The position numbers and the translations under genes were made by a program. A DNA stretch of 64,000 nt, taken from Streptomyces sp. RFCAC02 (GTDB lineage Bacteria; Actinomycetota; Actinomycetes; Streptomycetales; Streptomycetaceae). This document shows, in pieces, positions 7,928 to 18,217 of this stretch. The stretch is taken from positions 2,335,501-2,399,500 of the forward strand of contig NZ_SAUH01000001.1 in assembly GCF_004193175.1 (NCBI RefSeq), written 5' to 3'. The notes under the pieces were generated by a model. That model was given only the letters and a program-made list of their open reading frames with translations. It did not search any database and was not told where the DNA came from. How positions within the stretch are numbered: position 1 is the first letter of the stretch; every line of letters begins with the position of its first letter.

Positions 7928-10900
7928 ATGCCCTCCCTCTCGCCGCCCCCGACGACGCTGACCGACCGGCTGCGCGCCCACGCCCGCGACAGCCCCGACA
8001 AGATCGCCTTCCGATTCCTCGGCGACGGGGAGAACGTCACGGACTCCCTGACGTACGCCCAGCTCGACGCGGCGGCACGGGCGTCCGCCGCGCGGCTCGG
8101 CGCCCTCGGGGAGCCCGGCAGCAGGGCCGTGCTCGCCCACACGCCGGGGCTCGCCTTCGTCGTCGACCTGCTCGGCTGCTGGTACGCGGGGTTCGTCGCG
8201 GTGCCCGTCTACCCGCCGGTCGGCCGGCGCGAGATCGACACGGCGCGGGACATCGCCGCCGCGACCCGGCCGGTGGCCGTCCTCACCGACCTGCCGTGGG
8301 CCATGGAGGAGATCACCGCGGGGACGCCCGGCGCGGTGGTCCTCGACCCCCTGGACCGCTCGGCGCGGGCACCGGCCGGCTGGAGCGCGCCCGCCGTCGA
8401 CGCCGGGGCGCCCGCGCTGCTCCAGTTCACCTCGGGGTCCACCGGCACTCCGCGCGGGGTCGTCGTCAGTCACCGCCAACTGACCGCGAACCAGCGGCGG
8501 ATGGCGGAGACCTACGGGCAGGACGAGCACGGCGTCGTCGTGAGCTGGCTGCCGCTGTACCACGACATGGGGCTCATCGGCTCGGTGCTGCACCCGCTCC
8601 ACCTGGGCGCGACCTGCGTCCTGCTGTCGCCGCTCGCGTTCCTGGAGAGCCCCGTCCGCTGGCTGCGCGCCGTGTCCGGCTTCGGCGCGACGATCAGCGC
8701 CGCGCCGAACTTCGCCTACGAACTGGCGGTGCGCAAGGTCACCGACGACCACCTGCGCGGTCTCGACCTCTCGACCTGGCGGACGGCCATCAACGGCGGT
8801 GAGCCGGTCCGTCCCGACACCGTCGCCGCCTTCGCCGAGCGGTTCGCCCCGGCGGGCTTCGCCCCGGGCGCGATGACGCCCAGCTACGGCCTCGCGGAGT
8901 GCACGCTGCTGGTCTCGGCCGAGAACTCCGCCGACGCCCCCGGCACGGCCCGGGTCCCCGGCGGCGACGGCGAGACGGTGGTGAGCTGCGGCGCCCCGCC
9001 CGACACGCTGCTGGTCGTCGGGCCGGACGGCACCCCGGTCCCCGACGGCCGGCTTGGCGAGGTCTGGGTACGCGCCGCCGACCCCAGCATCGGCGCCGGG
9101 TACTGGGAGCAGCCCGAGGTCAGCGCCGAGTTGTTCGCGGCCAGGACGGCGGACGGCGACGGGCCGTTCCTGCGCACGGGGGACCTCGGTTTCCTCGCGG
9201 ACGGCCGGCTGCACATCGCCGGGCGCGCGAAGGACGTCGTCGTGGTGCGCGGGCGCAACCACTTCCCGCAGGACATCGAGGCCACGGTCGAGCGGGCGTG
9301 CCCGGCGGTGCGGAAGGGCTGCGTCGCCGCCTTCGCCGTCGGCGAGCGACTGGTCGTGGTGGCCGAGACCCGGGGCGACGCCGGCCCTGACGCCCGGTCG
9401 GCGGTCCATGCCGAGGTGGCCCGCCGGCACGGGCTGCGTCTGGACGACCTGGTGCTGATCCGCCGGGGCACCATCCCGAAAACGTCGAGCGGCAAGATCC
9501 GCCGGCGCGCCTGCCGGGACGCCTACCGTTCCGGCACCCTCCGGCGGGAGCCGGCGGCGGACGCGGGCACGGCGGAGGAGTCGCGGGCCGCCGGGCCGGG
9601 CGACGCGCTCCGCACGCTGGTGGGCGAGGTGCTCGGCGTGCCGGACGCCGCCGCCCTCCCGGCCGGCCGGGCGCTGGCGGAGCTGGGGATGGACTCGCTG
9701 CGTTCGGTCCAGCTCCAGCACGCCCTGCAGGAGCGCTTCGGCGTCACCGTCCCGCTGGAGGAGCTGCTGCACGACGCCACGGTGGGCGACCTCGTGGCGG
9801 CGGTGCGCGGCGGCGCGACCGGCGGGGACCCACCACCCGGTGAGCAGGACGGAGCCTCCGGCGGGGGTCCCGCGCCGACGGCGTCGGCCGGGCAGCAGGC
9901 GTTGTGGTTCCTCGATCACTCCACCGCCGGCGAGTCCCGGTACGCCGTGACGCGCGCCGCCCGGCTGCGCGGCGGCGTGGACGCCGATGTGCTGGCCCGC
10001 GCGGTCCGCGACGTGATGGGCCGCCACGAGGCCCTGACCACCCGGTGGTCGGTGACGGACGGCCGGGTGACCGCCCACCCGTCCGCCGCGCCCGCCCCGG
10101 AACTGACCGTCGTCGACACCCCGGCCGACGGCTTCGACGCGCTGCTGGCCGCGCGCGCCGCCGACCCGCTCGACCCGGAGCACGGGCCGCTCGCCAGGGT
10201 CACCCTGATCCGGCCGGGCGGGCAGGACCCCGTCCTGCTGCTGTCGGTCCACCACATCGCCGCCGACCTGTGGTCCCTCGGCCTGCTGCTCGCCCAGGTG
10301 GGCGACCGGTACCGCGCGCTGCTCGACGGCACGGCCGGCACGCCCGTGCCCGCGCCGGGCATGTCCGAGGCGGTCGCCGCCGAGCACCGGCTCGTGACCG
10401 GCCCCGCGGGCGCGCGGATGCGCGAGCAGTGGATCGACCTGCTGGCCGACAGCGCGGACAGCGAACTCCGCCTGCCCCTCGACCGGCCGCGCCCCCCGGC
10501 GCGCACCTGGTCGGGGGACCTGCTGCGGCTGCCGTTCGGCACGGACCTGAGCGAGCGGGTCCGCGACACCGCGCGCCGGCTCGGCACCACGCCGTTCGTG
10601 GTGCTGCTCGCTTGCTACGGCGTCCTGCTGGCGCGGCTGTCCGGTGAACGCCGGTTCGTGGTGGGCGTGCCGACCGCCGTCCGCCCCGACGCCCGCTCCG
10701 GCCAGGTGGTGGGCTACTGCGTGAACACCCTCCCGGTGCCGCTGGACGTGCCGGTGGACGACTCGTTCGCCGGGCTGGTCCGCGACACGGCGGTCCGTTT
10801 CCGGCGCGCGCTGGCCGCCCGGCAGTACCCCCTGCCGCTCATCACCGAAGCGGTCCGCCCGGCCCGGGACACCGCCCGGGGGCCGCTGTTCGCCACCATG

Positions 10901-13108
10901 TTCGGCTGGACCGCCACGCCACCGGGCGCCCCGGACGGCCTGTCCGCGCTCGCCGAGGAGATCCCGGGCCGTGCCTGCCGCGTGGGCGGCCTCGTCCTGG
11001 AGGCCGAACCGCTGCGGCACACCACCGCGCTGGCCGACCTCGACGTGAGCGTCGCCGAGTCCGACGGCGGGCTGACCCTGGTGCTGCGGTACGCCACCGA
11101 GACGCTGGACGGCGGCACCGTCGAGGCACTGGGCCGGCGGCTGCTGCGGGTCGCCGGGGCGGCGGTGGCCGACGACGCGACGCCGATCGCCGGCCTGACC
11201 GTCCTGTCGGACGCGGAGCGCGCCCGCCTGGCCGAACTCACCACGGGCCGCGGCCCGCTGCCGGAGCCGTCCCGCACCATGACCGACCACTTCGCGGACG
11301 CCTGCGCCGCCCACCCCGACGCCCCGGCGGTCGTGTCGGCGGCCGGCACGGTGACGTACGCCGAGCTGGCCGCCGAGGTCACCGCGGCCGCCGCCCGGCT
11401 CGTGGGGGCTGTGGGACCCGGCACCGGCGAACCGGTCGGCCTGCTGCTGCCGCCCGAGCCGCGGTTCGTCACGGCGCTGCTGGCCGCCCTCACCGCCGGC
11501 CGCGGCATCGTGCCGCTGCTGCCCGCCTTCCCGGACGAGCGGCTGCGGTTCGTCGCCTCGGACGCCGGCGTCGCCGCGGTCCTCACCGTCCGGGAGCACG
11601 CGGCACGCGCGGCGCGGCTCGTCCCCGGCCGCCCGGTGGTCGTGCTCGACGATCCGGCGCCGCCGCCGGCGGTGCGCGTCGACGGGCCGCCGGGACCCGA
11701 GGCCCTGGCCTACGTGGTGCACACCTCGGGCACCACCGGCACCCCGAAGGGCGTGCCGATCACCCACGCCAACGTGCTGCCGCTGCTGCTGTGGCAGCGG
11801 GAACGGTTCGCCCTCGGCCCCGGCACCCGGCTCCCCCAGACCCTGTCGCTCGCCTTCGACTTCGGCCTGCAGGAGGTGTTCACCACCGTCCTGTTCGGCG
11901 CCGCCCTGCACTTCCCCGACCAGGCCGAGCGGCTGTCCGCCGCCCGCTACGCCGAGTTCGTACAGCGGGAGCGGCTGACCATCCTCTACCTGACGCCGAC
12001 CCTGGCCGCCGAACTGGCCGCAGCGGCCGTGGCGATGCCGACCGTCCGCACGGTGGTGCTCGGCGGCGAGATGCTCACCTACGAGGCGCTCCGTGCACTG
12101 ACCGCGCTGGTGGCACCGGACGCGGTCTTCGTCAACGGCTACGGGCCGACCGAGGCGAGCATCAACTGCTCGATGCGCTTCATCGACGCCGCCGGGGCCG
12201 CCACCGGCAGCGGCATCGTGCCGGTCGGACCGCCGACCGGCCGCTCGCGGGTCGGAGTCCACGACCCGTGGGACGACCCGACCGTGCCGGGCGGCTTCGG
12301 CGAGGTCGTCATCGGCGGCCCCGGGGTGGCCGCCGGCTACCTCGGCGGGGCCGGGAGCGCGGCCCGCGCCTTCACCACCGGCGCCGACGGCGAGCGCCGG
12401 TACCGTACCGGCGACATCGGCAGCCTGCGTCCCGACGGCGATCTCGTCCTCCTCGGGCGGCTCGACGACCAGGTCAAGATCCGCGGCTTCCGCGTCGAGC
12501 CGGACGAGGTACGGGCCGTCCTGCTGCGGCACCCCGACGTCCTCGACGCCGTCGTGGTGGTCGAGGGGGAGGGCAACCGGCGGCGCCTGGCCGCCGGTGT
12601 CGTGCCGGGACCCGTCTTCAGCGTGCCGGCGCTGCGCGCCTGGGCGGGCGAACACCTGCCCGCGCACGAGGTGCCGGCCCGCATCGTCCCGCTCGACACG
12701 CTCCCGCGCACCGCGCACGGCAAGCTCGACCGCGTCCGCCTGGCGGAGAGCCTCGCGGCGGCCGCCCCCGCGCCGGAGCGCGGCGAGGTGCCCACCCGGG
12801 CCGTGGAGCGCCGGGTCGCGGAGGTCTGGCAGGAGGTGCTGGACGTCCCGCGCGTCGGGTCCCACGACAACTTCTTCGACCTGGGCGGGCACTCCCTGCT
12901 CGTGGCACCCCTGATCTCCCGCCTCGAAGAGGCACTGGAACTGCCGGGGCTGCCCCTGCTGCTGCTCTACGAGTTCCCCACCGTCGCGGAACTGTCGGCA
13001 CGTCTGGAGGCCCTGCTGCACACCGGGACCCCGGACGAGGCGGACCTCCCGCGGGTCACCGGCCGCGCCCGGCGGCGCGGCGCCCAGCACATCCGGATCA
13101 CCTTCTGA
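7928..13108 (+). CDS. NRPS with fatty acyl-AMP ligase loading: FAAL-ACP-C-A-T
   Basis: A 1726-residue synthetase. Residues about 1-540 are a fatty acyl-AMP ligase (LQFTSGSTGTPRG, SWLPLYHDMGLIG, exit KTSSGKIRR). About 560-630 is an acyl carrier domain with phosphopantetheine Ser near 590 (GMDSLRS). About 650-1100 is a condensation domain with VHHIAADLW. About 1115-1610 is an adenylation domain (HTSGTTGTPKG, GYGPTEASIN, YRTGD, HGKLDR), and the end is a carrier domain with LGGHSLL. It should activate a fatty acid without CoA and couple it to one amino acid. My alignment to GrsA gives pocket residues D-F-Q-Y-V-G-G-I-N, which I cannot match to a substrate. The polyketide synthase gene follows at once. 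Confidence 0.92.
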   Translation: MPSLSPPPTTLTDRLRAHARDSPDKIAFRFLGDGENVTDSLTYAQLDAAARASAARLGALGEPGSRAVLAHTPGLAFVVDLLGCWYAGFVAVPVYPPVGRREIDTARDIAAATRPVAVLTDLPWAMEEITAGTPGAVVLDPLDRSARAPAGWSAPAVDAGAPALLQFTSGSTGTPRGVVVSHRQLTANQRRMAETYGQDEHGVVVSWLPLYHDMGLIGSVLHPLHLGATCVLLSPLAFLESPVRWLRAVSGFGATISAAPNFAYELAVRKVTDDHLRGLDLSTWRTAINGGEPVRPDTVAAFAERFAPAGFAPGAMTPSYGLAECTLLVSAENSADAPGTARVPGGDGETVVSCGAPPDTLLVVGPDGTPVPDGRLGEVWVRAADPSIGAGYWEQPEVSAELFAARTADGDGPFLRTGDLGFLADGRLHIAGRAKDVVVVRGRNHFPQDIEATVERACPAVRKGCVAAFAVGERLVVVAETRGDAGPDARSAVHAEVARRHGLRLDDLVLIRRGTIPKTSSGKIRRRACRDAYRSGTLRREPAADAGTAEESRAAGPGDALRTLVGEVLGVPDAAALPAGRALAELGMDSLRSVQLQHALQERFGVTVPLEELLHDATVGDLVAAVRGGATGGDPPPGEQDGASGGGPAPTASAGQQALWFLDHSTAGESRYAVTRAARLRGGVDADVLARAVRDVMGRHEALTTRWSVTDGRVTAHPSAAPAPELTVVDTPADGFDALLAARAADPLDPEHGPLARVTLIRPGGQDPVLLLSVHHIAADLWSLGLLLAQVGDRYRALLDGTAGTPVPAPGMSEAVAAEHRLVTGPAGARMREQWIDLLADSADSELRLPLDRPRPPARTWSGDLLRLPFGTDLSERVRDTARRLGTTPFVVLLACYGVLLARLSGERRFVVGVPTAVRPDARSGQVVGYCVNTLPVPLDVPVDDSFAGLVRDTAVRFRRALAARQYPLPLITEAVRPARDTARGPLFATMFGWTATPPGAPDGLSALAEEIPGRACRVGGLVLEAEPLRHTTALADLDVSVAESDGGLTLVLRYATETLDGGTVEALGRRLLRVAGAAVADDATPIAGLTVLSDAERARLAELTTGRGPLPEPSRTMTDHFADACAAHPDAPAVVSAAGTVTYAELAAEVTAAAARLVGAVGPGTGEPVGLLLPPEPRFVTALLAALTAGRGIVPLLPAFPDERLRFVASDAGVAAVLTVREHAARAARLVPGRPVVVLDDPAPPPAVRVDGPPGPEALAYVVHTSGTTGTPKGVPITHANVLPLLLWQRERFALGPGTRLPQTLSLAFDFGLQEVFTTVLFGAALHFPDQAERLSAARYAEFVQRERLTILYLTPTLAAELAAAAVAMPTVRTVVLGGEMLTYEALRALTALVAPDAVFVNGYGPTEASINCSMRFIDAAGAATGSGIVPVGPPTGRSRVGVHDPWDDPTVPGGFGEVVIGGPGVAAGYLGGAGSAARAFTTGADGERRYRTGDIGSLRPDGDLVLLGRLDDQVKIRGFRVEPDEVRAVLLRHPDVLDAVVVVEGEGNRRRLAAGVVPGPVFSVPALRAWAGEHLPAHEVPARIVPLDTLPRTAHGKLDRVRLAESLAAAAPAPERGEVPTRAVERRVAEVWQEVLDVPRVGSHDNFFDLGGHSLLVAPLISRLEEALELPGLPLLLLYEFPTVAELSARLEALLHTGTPDEADLPRVTGRARRRGAQHIRITF

Positions 13109-13146
13109 TCCTCCGTCCCCTTGCCCGGACCGACTCTGGAGCGCAG

Positions 13147-16100
13147 TTGAACGGTCAGAAGCAGAACGACGCGATCCCCGCCGACATCGCGGTGATCGGC
13201 ATGGGCTGCCGGTTCCCCGGCGCGGACAGCCCGGACCAGTACTGGCAGAACATCCGTGAGGGCGTCGAGTCGATCCGGTTCTTCGACGACGACGAACTGC
13301 GGGCCGCCGGAGTGCCCGACCGGCTGCGGGCGAGCCCCCGCTACGTACCGGCGTCCGCCGCCCTGCAGGGGGCGGAGGACTTCGACGCCGACTACTTCGG
13401 GTACGTCGCCAGGGAAGCCGAGCTGATGGACCCGCAGCACCGGCTGTTCCTGGAGTGCGCCCTGTGGGCCTTCGAGGACGCGGGCTACGACCCGGCCCGC
13501 TACCCGGGGCTCGTCGGCGTCTACGCGGGCTCCACCATGAACACGTACCTGCTGGTCAACCTGGTCGGCAACCGGCGGATGCTGGACGCGGTCGGGGACC
13601 ACGCCACCATGATCGGCAACGACAAGGACTACCTGGCGCTGCGGGTCGCCCACAAGCTCGACCTCCACGGCCCGGCCGTCGCCGTGCAGACCGCCTGCTC
13701 CACCTCCCTCACCGCGATCCACCTCGCCGCGCAGGCGATCCTGGCCGGCGAGTGCGACATGGCCATCGCGGGCGGCGCGTCGCTGCGGGTGCCCCACAAC
13801 GCGGGCTACCTCCAGAACGCCACCGCCTCGGAGGACGGCCACTGCCGCAGCTTCGACGCCGGCTCCACCGGCAGCGTGGTCGGCAACGGCGCCGGAGCCG
13901 TCCTGCTCAAGCACCTCGACGACGCGCTGCGCGACGGGGACCACATCCACGCCGTCATCGCCGGCACGTCGATCGGCAACGACGGCCGGGGCAAGGCCAG
14001 TTTCACCGCGCCCGGCGTCGACGGCCAGGCCCGCGCCGCCGCCGGCGCCGTCGCGTCGGCCGGTCTGACCGCCGACGTCATCGACTACGTCGAGGCCCAC
14101 GGCACGGGCACGCCGCTGGGCGACCCGATCGAGGTCGCCGGGCTCACCAAGGCGTTCCGGCTCACCACCGACCGCAGGAACTACTGCGCCATCGGCTCGG
14201 TCAAGGCCAACATCGGCCACCTCGACGCCGCCGCCGGGGTCGCCGGGTTCATCAAGGCCGTCATGTGCCTGAAGAACAGGTCGATCCCCCCGGTGCTGCA
14301 CTTCCGCGAGCCCAACCCCGAGATCGACTTCGCCTCGGGACCGTTCTACGTGCCGACGGAGCTGCTGCCGATGGAGGGCGAGCCGGGACGGCCGCGCCAC
14401 GCCTCGGTGCACTCGCTCGGCATGGGCGGCGCCAACGCCCACGCGGTGCTGCGCGAGGCCCCCGGACCCGCGGCCGGCGCGCCCGCGCCCGACAGCCAGC
14501 TCGTGGTGCTCTCCGCGCGCAGCGAGGCGGCGCTCGCCGAGCGGATGGAGCAGACCGCCCGCTGGATGCGCGAGCACCCCGGCGCCGTACTGGCCGACGT
14601 GGCCTACACCCTCCAGGTCGGCCGGATCGAGCACGAGCACCGCGCCAGCGTGGTGGCCCGCGACCTGGCCGACGCCGCGAGCGCCCTGGGCGCCAGGGGC
14701 TCCGCGCGCATCCGCACCTCGGAGACCGTCGACGGGGGCGGCCCCCTCGTCCTCCTCTTCCCCGGCCAGGGCAGCCAGAGCGTCGGCATGGGGGCCGAAC
14801 TGCACCGAACGGAGCCGGTGTTCCGTGACGCGGTGGACGAGTGCCTCGCCCTCATGCCCGCCGACGTCGCGGGCCGCCTCCGGCCGCTGCTGCTGACCCG
14901 CCGCGACCCGTCGGCCGACGGCCTGACCGCCACCGACCTCGCCCAGCCCGCGCTGTTCACCGTCGAGTACGCCCTCGCCAGGCTGCTGCTCTCGTACGGC
15001 ATGAAACCGGCGGCCCTGCTCGGGCACAGCATCGGCGAGTACGTGGCCGCGACGCTGGCGGGCGTCTTCAGCCTGCCCGACGCGCTGTCGGTGGTGGCCG
15101 CGCGCGGCAGGATGGTGGCGGACCTGCCGGGCGGCTCGATGCTCGGCGTGCCGCTTCCGGAGGCCCGGGTCCGCGAGCTGATCGGCGGGCAGGACCTGTC
15201 GATCGCGGCGGTCAACGGCTCCGCGCTCGTGTCCGTCGCCGGGCCGCACGAGGCCGTGGACGCCTTCGAGGCCCGGCTGCGCGCCGACGGCGTGGCGAGC
15301 CGGCGGCTGCGGGTCTCCCACGCCTTCCACTCCGCGATGCTCGACCCCGTCGTCGCCGACTTCACCGCCGAGGTGGCGAAGGCTGCGCTCAATCCGCCGG
15401 CGATCCCGGTCGTCTCCTGCGTCACCGGCAGGACGCTCACCGACGAGGAGGCCACCGACCCCGGTTACTGGGCGCGGCAGTTGCGCGAGACCGTCAGGTT
15501 CGCCGACGGTCTGCGGGAGGCGGCGGCGCCGCCCGGCAGCGTCCTGGTCGAGGCCGGTCCCGGCCGCCAGCTCGCCGCCCTGGCCGGCGCCGAACTGGGC
15601 GAGCGGCACGCGCCGGTGGCCACCCTCATGCCCGGCGCGGACCAGCGGGGCAGCGAACGGGCTGCGCTGCTCGACGGACTCGCCGAACTGTGGCACCAGG
15701 GCGTCGGCATCGACTGGCAGGGCACCCACGAGCACCCGCGCCTGCGCGTCCCGCTGCCCACGTACCCGTTCCAGCGCACCCGGTGCTGGATCGACGCCCC
15801 GGCGGACAACGCGGCCGCCGCCCCGGAGGAGGCGGCTCCCCGGGGGCCGGAGGAGTGGATCCACCGGCCCCGCTGGACGCAGGTGCCGCGCGAGGCCGGG
15901 GCCGGGAGCGTGCCGCGCGACGTCCTGGTGCTGGCCGACCGGTCGGGCGTCGGAGCGGCCCTGGGCGAGCGGCTGACGGCCCTCGGCGGCCGGGTCACGA
16001 CGGTGGACGCCGGCGCCGACCCGGCGGCGGCACTGCGGGCGGCGCTGGCCGCGCCCGGTTCCCGCCCGGACGCCGTGGTGCACCTGCGGTCGCTCGACGC

Positions 16101-17691
16101 CGCCCCCGGGGACGACACCGACCGGGAGCAGGCGCTCGGCCTGCGGTCGCTGCTCGGCCTCCTGCCGGCCGGCGGGGCGCGGCCGCCCCGGCTGCTGTAC
16201 GTCACCCGCCACGTGTTCGACGTGACCGGGGAGGATCCGGTGCGTCCGGGCCTGGCGACCGCCGTCGGTCTGTGCCGGGTCGTGCCGCAGGAGACGTCCT
16301 GGGCCTGCCGGGTGGTCGAACTCGACCCGCGCGATCCGCGCGAGCGCCTGTCCGAGACGGCGGCCGACCTGGTCGCGGAGCTGGCCGACGAGGCGTCGCA
16401 GGCGTCCCCGGTGGCCCTGCGCGGCCGCAGCCGGTTCGTCCGCGCGCACGTCAGGACGCACGTCGGCAACCAGGCTCCCGCGTCGGCCGGCACGCATCTC
16501 CTGGTCGGCGGCCTGGGCCTGATCGGCCGCACCCTGGCCGCGGAGATCCTGCGCGACCCGGCCGCCCGCGTGGTGCTCTACGACCGCGCCGACCCGGCGG
16601 CGCTCGCCCCGCCGGCACGGCGGGAGCTGGCGGAGCTGCGCGCGCTCGGCGGCGACCGGCTGACCGTGCGGCGGGGCGACGCCGAGGACACCGCGGCGCT
16701 GACGGAGGCGGTCCGCGAGGCGGCGCGGCCGGACGGCCGGCTCGCCGGCGTCGTCTACACCCCTGGCATGTCCGTGGCCGACGGCATCCGGGCCGTGCTG
16801 GACTCCCCGCCCGAACTGTTCGCGCAGCACATGGCCACCAAGATGACCGGACTGCACGCGCTCGACGCGGCGCTGGACGGCGTCGCGTACGACCGCTGCC
16901 TGATCGTCGGTTCGCTCTCCAGCCTGCTGGGCGGGGTCGGCGGCGCGGCCTACACCGCCGCCAACTGGTACGCCGACACCTATGTGGCGCTCCGCAACCG
17001 GACGGCCGAGCGCCGCTGGCTCAACGTCCAGTGGGAGCACTGGCGCGAGCCCGACGCCCCCGGGCCGCGGGACGCGGCCGACTGCGGACCGCGGGAGGCG
17101 AAGGAGCTGTACCGGCTGCTGACCGCGGCGGGCGAGGGGCCGTTCACGGTGTGCGCGGCCGACCCCGACGCGCGCGAGGCACTGGCCAGGCGGGCCGAGG
17201 CCGACTCCCGCGCCGCCGCGCCGCCGGCCGGGGGCGCACCGGCGAAGTCCGCGTCCGCCGGGACGGCCAAGAGCCGGCCGAAGATGTCCGTCCCCTTCGT
17301 CGCGCCGCGCGACGAGACGGAGGAGTACGTCGCGGGCATGTGGCGCGACCTGCTCGGCATCGACGAGATCGGGGTCCGCGACAGCTTCTTCGAACTGGGC
17401 GGGCAGTCCCTGCTGGCCATGCAGCTCGTCGGCCGGCTGCGGGACGCCCACGGGATCGAGCTGCCGCTCGGCGAGATCTTCCAGGAGGCCACCGTGGCCA
17501 CGATCGCCCAGATGATCCGCGCCGCCGGTGAGACACCGCCGGCCGAAGCGCCCGGACCGGACCGGGCCGCGGACCTGGCGGTCGGCGATGTCGCCCCGGC
17601 GGACCTCGAAGCGCTGCTCAGCGAGATCGAGGGGCTGTCGAGCGCGGACATCGAGGCCGCGCTCGACACCGAGGGCGAGGAGAACGCCTGA
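13147..17691 (+). CDS. Type I polyketide synthase module: KS-AT-KR-ACP
   Basis: A 1514-residue single module. The ketosynthase (about 12-440) keeps TACSTS, EAHGTGT and KANIGHLDAA. The acyltransferase (about 540-860) has GHSIGEY and HAFH, the mark of malonyl-CoA. A structural half and a ketoreductase follow (GGLGLIGR near 1118, GAAYTAAN near 1267), with no dehydratase or enoylreductase seen. The carrier Ser is in FFELGGQSLLAM. The tail (EALLSEIEGLS) is a short helical end often found on interacting synthase subunits. It should extend the acyl-aminoacyl chain by two carbons and reduce it to a beta-hydroxy product. The start is a TTG at 13147 with GGAG upstream; no ATG or GTG lies between it and the KS domain. 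Confidence 0.9.
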   Translation: MNGQKQNDAIPADIAVIGMGCRFPGADSPDQYWQNIREGVESIRFFDDDELRAAGVPDRLRASPRYVPASAALQGAEDFDADYFGYVAREAELMDPQHRLFLECALWAFEDAGYDPARYPGLVGVYAGSTMNTYLLVNLVGNRRMLDAVGDHATMIGNDKDYLALRVAHKLDLHGPAVAVQTACSTSLTAIHLAAQAILAGECDMAIAGGASLRVPHNAGYLQNATASEDGHCRSFDAGSTGSVVGNGAGAVLLKHLDDALRDGDHIHAVIAGTSIGNDGRGKASFTAPGVDGQARAAAGAVASAGLTADVIDYVEAHGTGTPLGDPIEVAGLTKAFRLTTDRRNYCAIGSVKANIGHLDAAAGVAGFIKAVMCLKNRSIPPVLHFREPNPEIDFASGPFYVPTELLPMEGEPGRPRHASVHSLGMGGANAHAVLREAPGPAAGAPAPDSQLVVLSARSEAALAERMEQTARWMREHPGAVLADVAYTLQVGRIEHEHRASVVARDLADAASALGARGSARIRTSETVDGGGPLVLLFPGQGSQSVGMGAELHRTEPVFRDAVDECLALMPADVAGRLRPLLLTRRDPSADGLTATDLAQPALFTVEYALARLLLSYGMKPAALLGHSIGEYVAATLAGVFSLPDALSVVAARGRMVADLPGGSMLGVPLPEARVRELIGGQDLSIAAVNGSALVSVAGPHEAVDAFEARLRADGVASRRLRVSHAFHSAMLDPVVADFTAEVAKAALNPPAIPVVSCVTGRTLTDEEATDPGYWARQLRETVRFADGLREAAAPPGSVLVEAGPGRQLAALAGAELGERHAPVATLMPGADQRGSERAALLDGLAELWHQGVGIDWQGTHEHPRLRVPLPTYPFQRTRCWIDAPADNAAAAPEEAAPRGPEEWIHRPRWTQVPREAGAGSVPRDVLVLADRSGVGAALGERLTALGGRVTTVDAGADPAAALRAALAAPGSRPDAVVHLRSLDAAPGDDTDREQALGLRSLLGLLPAGGARPPRLLYVTRHVFDVTGEDPVRPGLATAVGLCRVVPQETSWACRVVELDPRDPRERLSETAADLVAELADEASQASPVALRGRSRFVRAHVRTHVGNQAPASAGTHLLVGGLGLIGRTLAAEILRDPAARVVLYDRADPAALAPPARRELAELRALGGDRLTVRRGDAEDTAALTEAVREAARPDGRLAGVVYTPGMSVADGIRAVLDSPPELFAQHMATKMTGLHALDAALDGVAYDRCLIVGSLSSLLGGVGGAAYTAANWYADTYVALRNRTAERRWLNVQWEHWREPDAPGPRDAADCGPREAKELYRLLTAAGEGPFTVCAADPDAREALARRAEADSRAAAPPAGGAPAKSASAGTAKSRPKMSVPFVAPRDETEEYVAGMWRDLLGIDEIGVRDSFFELGGQSLLAMQLVGRLRDAHGIELPLGEIFQEATVATIAQMIRAAGETPPAEAPGPDRAADLAVGDVAPADLEALLSEIEGLSSADIEAALDTEGEENA

Positions 17692-17922
17692 CAGTGATGA
17701 TGTGAGTGGTGGTCCTGCTGATGCGTCTGACGCGCCACCTGACTGACGTGTTTGACTGTCTCGTTCGGGATTTGTCGTCGTGTCAGTGGGGCCACCATGC
17801 ACGCGGCCGGACGGGCGCTTGTGACTTCACAGGAGCTTGTCGCAGAAGCCCCGTCACTGTCTTGTCCACCCGCCCGACCGGCGCGTGCCGCCCTCGGCTC
17901 GGACAAGCGGCAGGGACCGGAC

Positions 17923-18195
17923 ATGACCAGCACGACGCATGAAGCCCGGGAGATCACCGGCGGAGTGGACACGCACGGCCTGACCCACCACGCGGCGGTG
18001 ATCGACCCGGTCGGCCGGCACCTCGCCGATCAGGAGTCTCCCGCCACGATCGGCGGCTACCGGGATCTGCTGGGCTGGATGCGCGGCCACAGCACGCCCA
18101 CCGCGGTCGGCGTGGAGGGCACCGGTGCCTACGGGGCCGAGCTCGCCCGGGTGCTCACCGCGTCCGGGACCGCGGTCATCGACGTCGACCGGTGA
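17923..18195 (+). pseudogene. IS110-family transposase, N-terminal remnant
   Basis: From ATG 17923 the frame encodes EITGGVDTHGLTHHAAVID, then AVGVEGTGAYGAELARVL, which are the first catalytic Asp and the glutamate region of IS110/IS116/IS902 DEDD transposases. It ends after 90 codons at VIDVDR and a TGA, where a full transposase would run to about 400 residues, so two of the catalytic acidic residues and the serine-containing C-terminal domain are missing. The 230 bp before it (17692-17922) contain no other gene and may include the non-coding left part of the element. It lies exactly at the junction between the polyketide synthase gene and the lasso operon. Confidence 0.8.
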
Positions 18196-18217
18196 GTACA
18201 TCGGGCTCCCGGGGTGT

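Noticed and set aside
6005..17802. Very long open frames antisense to the NRPS and PKS genes (over 1600 and 2300 codons)
   Set aside because: They mirror the codon bias of the sense genes in high-GC DNA, contain low-complexity Arg/Gly/Ala/Pro sequence and no recognisable domain.
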